From CAZGMJ01 sp964649005 (GTDB lineage Bacteria > Planctomycetota > Phycisphaerae > Sedimentisphaerales > Anaerobacaceae), in NCBI GenBank assembly GCA_964649005.1, contig CAZYMD010000258.1, positions 1 through 5,490 on the forward strand: 5,490 bases of DNA, written 5' to 3'. The notes beneath the pieces are model-generated. The model was not told the DNA's origin, did no database searches, and saw nothing but the letters and a program-made list of their open reading frames with translations. Each line of letters opens with the position of its first letter. The stretch's first letter is position 1. A program made the translations under genes and the position numbers. Of the stretch, positions 1 to 5,490 are shown piece after piece.

Positions 1-441
1 CGGGGAATCATCCGGTATGCGCCACATAAGGCCGGTAGTCAACCGGTCGGCAATATACAAACCGCCCACATCTACAGGCCGCTCGCCATAATTATACAAC
101 TCTATCCAATCGTCGGCATCGCCATACTCATCAAGAACCGAACCGTCATTTTTCGCCATGAACTCATTTATTACTACAGTGTTCTGCTGGAACTCCTCGA
201 GCCAGCTCGCTGCCAGATATGCAAAATCCCTGACATTAACGCCGGAAATACCATCGAAATCGGCGCAACCGGCGCCCGCACAGCCCGGATCAAGCCACTG
301 AGACGCAAACAACTCGACATCAATCCAGTCGACTCGGCAGTCACTATTCAAGTCACCTACCGGACAGTCCCCAATCGAAGCGCCGACGATGCAGGCGCTC
401 AAAAGAAGAACATAAACCGAATTCTTAAATGAGATGGGCAT
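1..441 (-). CDS. Secreted protein with dockerin-like EF-hand module and lamin-tail domain, 3' end cut by window
   Basis: This frame has 147 codons and runs off the left edge. The ATG at 441-439 is the only reasonable start: an in-frame TAA lies two codons upstream (450-448) and a GGAAGG sits 9 nt before it. Residues 1-24 form a signal peptide (Lys6, then a hydrophobic stretch). LSAC at 14-17 fits a lipobox, so a lipoprotein is possible, but cleavage after V-G-A at 19-21 would also work. Residues 29-50 and 60-81 are paired dockerin-like EF-hand repeats. Loop 1 has D30, N32, D34, D38 and D41. Loop 2 has D61, D63, N69 and D72, but Ile65 where a ligand is expected. C26, C35, C54 and C59 flank the loops. 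From residue 88 an LTD begins (VVINEFMAKNDG, DDWIELYNYGERPVDVGG). In planctomycetes this head is often followed by CotH, so the protein may be a relative of the upstream gene; that is inference. Dockerin-like modules here need not bind cohesins. Confidence 0.9.
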   Translation of the reverse strand, partial: MPISFKNSVYVLLLSACIVGASIGDCPVGDLNSDCRVDWIDVELFASQWLDPGCAGAGCADFDGISGVNVRDFAYLAASWLEEFQQNTVVINEFMAKNDGSVLDEYGDADDWIELYNYGERPVDVGGLYIADRLTTGLMWRIPDDSP

Positions 442-450
442 CTTCCATTA

Positions 451-456
451 CCTTCC
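451..456 (-). promoter_or_regulatory. Ribosome binding site of the left-hand secreted-protein gene
   Basis: GGAAGG on the minus strand lies 9 nt before the ATG at 441-439. It supports this start over the out-of-frame ATG at 449-447, which would read only a few codons before a stop. A second purine run (GGAAG) touches the ATG and is too close to act as a Shine-Dalgarno. Confidence 0.6.
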
Positions 457-484
457 GTAAGGCATTATTCTGGGTCTGGCCAAA

Positions 485-510
485 ATTATATCCATCCAAG
501 ATTATACCCA
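485..510 (-). promoter_or_regulatory. Tandem TATAAT boxes, candidate promoter of the left-hand gene
   Basis: On the minus strand two near-identical decamers, TGGGTATAAT (510-501) and TGGATATAAT (494-485), start 16 bp apart. Each has a perfect -10 hexamer. Transcripts would begin near 494 or 478 and leave leaders of roughly 53 or 37 nt before the ATG. Neither box has a TTGACA-like -35 at 16-18 bp: opposite the first box the -35 position reads CATGAG, inside an inverted repeat. A TTGACA does occur at 556-551 but is 44 bp from the nearer box. If functional, the promoter is weak or activator-dependent. The 207-bp gap and lack of translational coupling make a separate promoter plausible, although read-through from the upstream gene is not excluded. 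Confidence 0.4.
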
Positions 511-514
511 CTTG

Positions 515-532
515 CATGAGAATCTCATGAGA
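515..532. repeat. CATGAGA inverted/direct repeat, possible operator
   Basis: CATGAGA (515-521) and TCTCATG (523-529) form a perfect 7-bp inverted repeat around a single A. The second arm is also the left part of a 10-bp palindrome, TCTCATGAGA (523-532), so CATGAGA recurs at 526-532, 11 bp after the first copy (about one helical turn). The element lies where the -35 region of the TATAAT at 506-501 would be. The placement suits a regulator-binding site, but no regulator gene is visible and the arms are short. Confidence 0.35.
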
Positions 533-648
533 GCTAAATAAGAATTTACATGTCAATGCGCAAACGGCTCTTATGCCACAGCACAAACTACCGCTCAACT
601 GAATACAGAATCAGGTGCCTATCGGTTCAGAAAATAATGTCATATATA

Positions 649-3600
649 TCAATCCCCGCCAGGAGTCGGGACCCCGGCCTGCCAGCTTTCTTTTTCACTC
701 CAGACAGTGGGGTGGGCGGTCGGATCAAGAATAATCAGAGAGTCCCCTCCACCGTCAGTCGAAGGATACCACGCGTCACTATACGAGAAGCGCGTAATCG
801 CCGCATCCAACGGAACAGGTAGAGCCAGCACTATCTCTTCACCGCCATTACTCAGATTGCCGGAATACTCGCCGGCTACATTGATCCCTGCGCCGTAGGC
901 CGAGTGAAAATCTGCAGCACTGCTCACAACAACAATATATTGCCCAGGCTCAAGGATAACGGGTGCAAACGCAAACTCGATCCCACCGATGAAACGCACC
1001 CCGTTCACATCGATAGGCGTATCACCTATGTTCATAAGCTCAACGTAGTCGTAGTCACTGCCGTCCGAAGCATTATACATCAGCTCCGTAATTCGCAAAC
1101 CATCCAGCAGTGCATACGCCCGGGCATAAGGATCGTCCTGGCTGATGCTCTCGATAATGGACCCTTCCAATTCTGCGGAGATGATAAAATCAGAGCTTGT
1201 CGTTGAAACGTTCATAGCCTGGACAGCCAGTATATTTGCACCGATCTTCAGCTCGCCCATGAAAGCTGTGATATCGATATACACATCGAAGTCACCGCCG
1301 TCTGCTTCATGATTACCATCTGCCTCAGAGTCCCATTCCGGCGTACCAGTAAAGTTCCGTCTTGCCACTTCAACACCATTAAGATATGCAACAAAGCCGT
1401 CGTCGTAGCGAACCTTGAGTATGAGTTCCGTAAGGTCAGAGATATCCCCGGCGTCAACCGTAAACGGTATCCGAACGTAGCAGCTCGTCTGCTCACCGTA
1501 CATCTGAGACTCGACGTCCAACGTGATCAAGTCCTCATAGCCTGAACTGCGTTCATAGCCTATGCCGCCGGGTGCGCCTGTGCATGGCAGCCAACCGGTC
1601 TCATCGAAGGCGACATCACTCAACCAGCCCGCATCCACATCATCCGCAGACAATGGAACTATAAAACGTTTGTCGGACGTTTCTGGAGCAAGCACTATCT
1701 TCCTTACTGTAACTGTTGGCGGCATGGCATTGGCTGCCCCAGGGGTGGCAAGCACGAAGAAATCAAGACCGCTCGCCCCATCAGGCGCCCTGCCCTGGGA
1801 CACGTCCGTCGTCTGAGGACCGTATATCACCTTATCTATTTCAGACAGCTCCGAATCGTACAGCCCTATTAGCTCGCCATTTGAGGAAAGCTTGAAATCC
1901 AAGTGACCTAACTGGTTGCTGCCGTCCGCTACGAACGCCACGTAGCCGTTCGGATCGACAAAGCTCAGAGGACCGAGCAGACACTTGCCAGGCTGTGTTA
2001 CAGGATTATCCGTAAGATAGAGATTGCTCAAATCTACAGGCAACAAATCCGGATTGTACAGCTCAACGAAATCGTCCGTGAATAGAACCAGACCATGGGT
2101 GAACCACTCGTTGATCTTGAGATTTCTGGCATCCCCAAGAGGCTGGATGACATTGGACATGCCAAACGTCGGCTTATTCAGTTTCCATTCGTTATCGAAT
2201 CCCACGCACCCAATGGAATAGAAGTTGATCTGTGGCCCGAAGGTCACAGAGTCAACCAGACCGCCGCCATTGGATGGCTTGTCGTACAAATAAAGGCTTT
2301 CGCCATCCGCCGACAAAGCGAAGCCCAGATGATTAATCAAATGAGCGTCAAGGTCGCCGTACAAAACCATGTACTCGCCCGGAGCCATCACCGTGTTGCT
2401 CACCGTTGAACTGCTGAATACGAATTTGCTGGGATTTCCCGGATCGTCTGTAAGACTCATACCCGCAATATCCAGCGAGTCGGGACCATCGTAGTACAGC
2501 TCGATAATATCAGGGTCCATACCATGAGTGTGGGCCAATATCTCATTTATTCCCAACCGTGAATATGATGCATCCACCGTCCAGGTGCGTGACGCTGTAG
2601 CTTCGGCCTCGCTTTGCCATACCCCTGCCGCGTTCCCGCCTACTACGTAGACAGTATACGATCCGCCATTGACAAATCCCGACAGTTCTATTGGCGTCTC
2701 AACCGACCTCTCTTCGCTCCATACACCATTCGGATCGCTAACAACATATTTATAGCTCACAACACCCGGACCGCCCACTGTCAATGTAGCATTTGTATGA
2801 TAGGTAACAGGCCCAGGTTCGCCGCAAATCGCCGCATCGGAAGAAACATACGCGCCCATGTCCAGCCGGCACAGGCCTGTGCCGGTTCCGCCGGAGCCTG
2901 GTCTAAATCGATAGTCTCCATTCGGATCGACGAAAGTCGGCGTGCAGTCGATATTGCCCTGACCATAGACATGCCACTGCGAACCAATAATGCTCCTGTT
3001 GATCGTTATGTCGGTCGTGCCCCATGTAGGATCATTCACATAGAAATTAGCTAACGGTACAGGTGTTTTATAAAAGATGTTGCCATCGAGATACGCCCCA
3101 ATCCCCGGATCGATCCCCTCTTCCTGAGGTTCGTCGAAGTTGATCGCGGCACCGCTGCAACCTATAATGGTATTATTCTCGAAACGTATCCAGGAGCGAT
3201 CCTTAACCAGCGCTGCGTTGTCGCAATTGATAAACAGATTGCGAACGATAACGTGGTTCGAGCTGTGACCTGCGTCGTAACCGGAAGTGACCGCATAAGA
3301 TTCGCCATCGAGAGCGCTGAAATTCCGATGAAAATTCATGAACACATTGCCCTCGACGTATGCGCTGGTTCCGTCGAGATCGAGCGCATCGTCGCCCCCG
3401 CCAAGAAATATATTATTAATGAACTGCGGCCTGACGTCGGCCCCGCTGGTCGAGAAATCAAGAACATCTTGCTTCTGGCCCGTGCATATACCGAACACAT
3501 TGTTCTCAAAGATAACATACGGATCGGCGGACAAAACATGATGTCCATACACAGCCTGAGCTGACGTGGACGGGAACACACAATCTCTTACAATTACAGA

Positions 3601-5490
3601 AGAACTATTAATACCCAGAATCGTCCCGCTCGTACCCGCCCATGTCACGTTCTCGATCAGTGCTCTGGCATTATTGAGATTGATAGACTCACCTCCACCG
3701 GAGGCGTACTCCATATCCGAATATGAAAGCCGGTTATCCTCAGCACTACTGAAGTCAAGACCATTCCATGTGGCGGAAGACCCAGGTTCGCGAGTGAACC
3801 TGATTCGCTCGAACTGCGTCCCCTCCGCAACCATACGTCCCTGGATAACAATTCGCGCGCCTTGACCGAAGAAGATCGTCGTCCCAGGCTCAATCGAGAG
3901 TGTCACACCAGCCGAAACGATCAAATCCCCCGTAACTCGCCAGGGCCCGGAGGCGGCATCCAGCGTCGTGTCGCTCGCAAGCGTACCGGATATTTCCGCA
4001 ACATCACCATCGTTATACCAAACATCAATGTATTCGCGTCTCAATTCCGAACCGGTCCCACCTGGACCGTCGAACGTCTGCACGATGACACGATTGATAC
4101 CAGGATCGAGGCTGACATTGCTGATCGACCACGTCCCATCTTCCCCGGACCAGTCAGTAACCACAATACCGTTGACTGTCAATGACGCTGTATCAATAGC
4201 GCTTGCCGTGCCAGACAAATTAACATTGCTCTGGTTGGTAAATGAATAGCCTTCAATCTCAGCAGGCCCAGAAATGGTGAACTGCTGTGGAATCTGCGGC
4301 TGATCGCCGCCGCCTGGATACCCGCCGTAAAGAACACTATCGAGACGATCGATAACAAACTGTTTCATGCCCTGGGAGCTATCGATCTCAGATGAAGGAA
4401 CCCAACTGGCAAGGAATTGATCGATTAGCGGATAAATATTCTCTGGCGCAAAAACCGTCTCAGCAAGGGCATTGTACTGGCTGTAGTAGGCCCTCCATAT
4501 CTCCGCCTGGTCAAACAAACGCCTCATTCCCCTCACACGAGTATAGCCAAATATCTCCCACTGCGGACCGTAGGAATGGTCACCCTGCCCCAGCAGCGTA
4601 TCCAGATCATGTGGCAGCAACCAGAATCTTGGATCCTGGACGCCGCCATAAATAGCGTAATCATCTCCCTCGCCCTCATACAGCCCACCCTCGCGATTGC
4701 CCGCGAGAGCATCCGCCGCCATATACCTCATCCACTTCTCGATATTGACAACCTGGCTAACCTCGGCAAGGAAGTCTTCGTCGGTTATGCTCGAATTGTT
4801 GAGCTTATCGATCAGATTGAACAAGTCCGAATAGTCAAACTGAGAACCATTAGTCTGCTTGGGATAGTTGGCAAGGTAATCCTCGGGATCGGGAATCTGT
4901 CCAGCGGATTCTTTATAGTAAAGATCCGCATAGGTAGTGCCGCCACTGGCCGGTTTCGCATAACTACAACGGTAAACATTGCCGTCGTTATCATTCGGAA
5001 AATGATTCCTGGCCCAGTCGCTGTCATACGCTTCTATAGCAACGTAAGAGCCATACGTACGCCCATAGTCCCCTGCCGCAAGATTCTCGCCATTGACCCT
5101 GACCTGTACAACGGTCGCATCGGGTGCAGGTATATCCGCCATCCGGAATATTACGCTGCCGATCAACTGAAGATGCGGATACTTGCTGTTGATATTAAGC
5201 GCCGTCACGCCATTCAAGGGATTATCGTTCGCAAAGTTCACGCGATAGTTATTAGGCGGATCAACCCGAGTCCTATTGCCCCTATTACGCACCCCAGCCT
5301 GATAACGCACCATTGTATCCACACCATCGACGCTGATGAATGTCGCATTCATCTGAGCGTTGGTAACGCCCTCGCCAAAGAACGGATCGCCGTCGTCTCC
5401 GATATCTTCTAATTCCGCCCGTTCGGCTTCGGTCATAATAATGTAGTAGATTGGCTGGCTGCCGGGAACCCACTCTGCTGCCGGATCGAA
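649..5490 (-). CDS. CotH kinase-like / beta-helix / lamin-tail multidomain secreted protein, 5' end cut by window
   Basis: The frame is open to the window edge and stops with TGA at 651-649; 1,613 codons are visible. The Met at 5436 is not the start: it lies inside the first CotH strand (QPIYYIIMTEAER), 18 open codons precede it, and it has no Shine-Dalgarno. Numbering from that Met, I see: CotH kinase-like domain to about 369 (GSYVAIE at 129-135, GNREG at 246-250, GDDYAIY at 257-263, LLPHDLDTLLG at 273-283); Ig-like domain 385-472; right-handed beta-helix 479-864, with a ladder of NNVF/NNIF/GNVF/GNIF turns and an aspartate-rich turn at 682-688; fibronectin III-like 868-955; LTD1 960-1098; LTD2 1104-1238; galactose-binding-like sandwich 1243-1426 (YDDGFVAYLNGVEVARR at 1344-1360); LTD3 1443-1592. 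CotH homologues in Bacillus are spore-coat protein kinases; LTDs are Ig-fold modules of extracellular proteins. There is no transmembrane segment or sorting tail at the C-terminus. Secretion, probably through a signal peptide outside the window, is inferred. The substrate is unknown. Domain calls are by eye; CotH and LTD are the firmest. Confidence 0.93.
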   Translation of the reverse strand, partial: FDPAAEWVPGSQPIYYIIMTEAERAELEDIGDDGDPFFGEGVTNAQMNATFISVDGVDTMVRYQAGVRNRGNRTRVDPPNNYRVNFANDNPLNGVTALNINSKYPHLQLIGSVIFRMADIPAPDATVVQVRVNGENLAAGDYGRTYGSYVAIEAYDSDWARNHFPNDNDGNVYRCSYAKPASGGTTYADLYYKESAGQIPDPEDYLANYPKQTNGSQFDYSDLFNLIDKLNNSSITDEDFLAEVSQVVNIEKWMRYMAADALAGNREGGLYEGEGDDYAIYGGVQDPRFWLLPHDLDTLLGQGDHSYGPQWEIFGYTRVRGMRRLFDQAEIWRAYYSQYNALAETVFAPENIYPLIDQFLASWVPSSEIDSSQGMKQFVIDRLDSVLYGGYPGGGDQPQIPQQFTISGPAEIEGYSFTNQSNVNLSGTASAIDTASLTVNGIVVTDWSGEDGTWSISNVSLDPGINRVIVQTFDGPGGTGSELRREYIDVWYNDGDVAEISGTLASDTTLDAASGPWRVTGDLIVSAGVTLSIEPGTTIFFGQGARIVIQGRMVAEGTQFERIRFTREPGSSATWNGLDFSSAEDNRLSYSDMEYASGGGESINLNNARALIENVTWAGTSGTILGINSSSVIVRDCVFPSTSAQAVYGHHVLSADPYVIFENNVFGICTGQKQDVLDFSTSGADVRPQFINNIFLGGGDDALDLDGTSAYVEGNVFMNFHRNFSALDGESYAVTSGYDAGHSSNHVIVRNLFINCDNAALVKDRSWIRFENNTIIGCSGAAINFDEPQEEGIDPGIGAYLDGNIFYKTPVPLANFYVNDPTWGTTDITINRSIIGSQWHVYGQGNIDCTPTFVDPNGDYRFRPGSGGTGTGLCRLDMGAYVSSDAAICGEPGPVTYHTNATLTVGGPGVVSYKYVVSDPNGVWSEERSVETPIELSGFVNGGSYTVYVVGGNAAGVWQSEAEATASRTWTVDASYSRLGINEILAHTHGMDPDIIELYYDGPDSLDIAGMSLTDDPGNPSKFVFSSSTVSNTVMAPGEYMVLYGDLDAHLINHLGFALSADGESLYLYDKPSNGGGLVDSVTFGPQINFYSIGCVGFDNEWKLNKPTFGMSNVIQPLGDARNLKINEWFTHGLVLFTDDFVELYNPDLLPVDLSNLYLTDNPVTQPGKCLLGPLSFVDPNGYVAFVADGSNQLGHLDFKLSSNGELIGLYDSELSEIDKVIYGPQTTDVSQGRAPDGASGLDFFVLATPGAANAMPPTVTVRKIVLAPETSDKRFIVPLSADDVDAGWLSDVAFDETGWLPCTGAPGGIGYERSSGYEDLITLDVESQMYGEQTSCYVRIPFTVDAGDISDLTELILKVRYDDGFVAYLNGVEVARRNFTGTPEWDSEADGNHEADGGDFDVYIDITAFMGELKIGANILAVQAMNVSTTSSDFIISAELEGSIIESISQDDPYARAYALLDGLRITELMYNASDGSDYDYVELMNIGDTPIDVNGVRFIGGIEFAFAPVILEPGQYIVVVSSAADFHSAYGAGINVAGEYSGNLSNGGEEIVLALPVPLDAAITRFSYSDAWYPSTDGGGDSLIILDPTAHPTVWSEKESWQAGVPTPGGD
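2866..2885. repeat. 20-bp perfect palindrome inside the beta-helix coding region
   Basis: CCGGCACAGG is followed directly by its reverse complement, CCTGTGCCGG, with no spacer. On the minus strand it encodes the TGTGLCR stretch (about residues 851-857 from the Met at 5436) at the end of the beta-helix domain. In this protein style, an SPxI-type motif usually sits between the PGS and the closing DMGAY. In single-stranded form it could fold into a GC-rich hairpin. No direct target duplication or insertion-sequence gene is seen around it. Confidence 0.7.

Noticed and set aside
425..517. 30-codon minus-strand frame overlapping the start of the left-hand gene by 17 nt, a possible leader peptide
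   Set aside because: It has no Shine-Dalgarno, its codons run through both TATAAT boxes, and its start would lie upstream of the predicted transcript starts. It is probably chance.
551..556. TTGACA on the minus strand as a -35 box
   Set aside because: No acceptable -10 lies 15-19 bp downstream, and the TATAAT boxes are too far away (44 bp or more).
599..630. Possible terminator hairpin downstream of the giant gene
   Set aside because: The arms are only 5 bp (CTGAA/TTCAG) with a 22-nt loop, are not GC-rich and have no T-run after them. This is not a convincing intrinsic terminator.
550..822. 90-codon plus-strand frame crossing the intergenic gap
   Set aside because: Most of it is antisense to the end of the giant gene. 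It shows no ribosome binding site and no domain-like features.
4576..5412. 278-codon open frame on the plus strand opposite the CotH region
   Set aside because: It is antisense to a well-supported domain, its translation is rich in Ile and Arg with no recognisable motif, and it has no sensible Shine-Dalgarno. It is a codon shadow.
5434..5436. Met codon as the start of the giant protein
   Set aside because: It lies inside a conserved CotH strand, has no Shine-Dalgarno, and the frame stays open with family-like sequence up to the window edge.
1..5490. CRISPR array, tRNA, rRNA, insertion sequence or attachment site
   Set aside because: I saw no regularly spaced direct repeats, tRNA-like cloverleaf, transposase frame or terminal inverted repeats.

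Overview
This window looks like a piece of a planctomycete genome, most likely class Phycisphaerae (Sedimentisphaerales-like). The main reason is the start of the left-hand gene. There a signal peptide is followed by a paired, dockerin-like EF-hand module with loops of the form D-x-N-x-D and D-x-D-G, each ending in a 'Leu-Ala-x-x-Trp-Leu'-type helix and flanked by paired cysteines, and then by a lamin-tail domain. That order is typical of the large secreted proteins of this group. The taxonomic call is inference from protein style only, because there is no rRNA or housekeeping gene here.

Layout: both real genes read right to left (minus strand), and both are cut by the window edges. Bases 5490 to 649 hold the 3' 1,613 codons of a giant secreted mosaic protein. 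From N to C it has a CotH-type kinase-like domain, an Ig-like domain, a right-handed parallel beta-helix, a fibronectin III-like domain, two lamin-tail domains (LTD), a galactose-binding-like beta-sandwich and a third LTD. The protein ends right after that LTD, with no membrane anchor or sorting tail. Bases 648 to 442 are a 207-bp AT-richer gap with no convincing terminator. It carries two TATAAT boxes and a CATGAGA inverted repeat just upstream of them, which suggests the downstream gene has its own promoter. Bases 441 to 1 hold the first 147 codons of a second secreted protein: signal peptide, dockerin-like module and the start of an LTD.

How they relate: in this family the order signal peptide, dockerin-like module, LTD, CotH is common. 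The left gene may therefore be a second member of the family, and the missing start of the right gene may look like the visible start of the left one. If so, the window shows a tandem pair of surface or secreted CotH/LTD proteins. What they act on cannot be read from the sequence. Every long plus-strand frame, including the one opposite the CotH domain, is a shadow of the minus-strand coding sequence.
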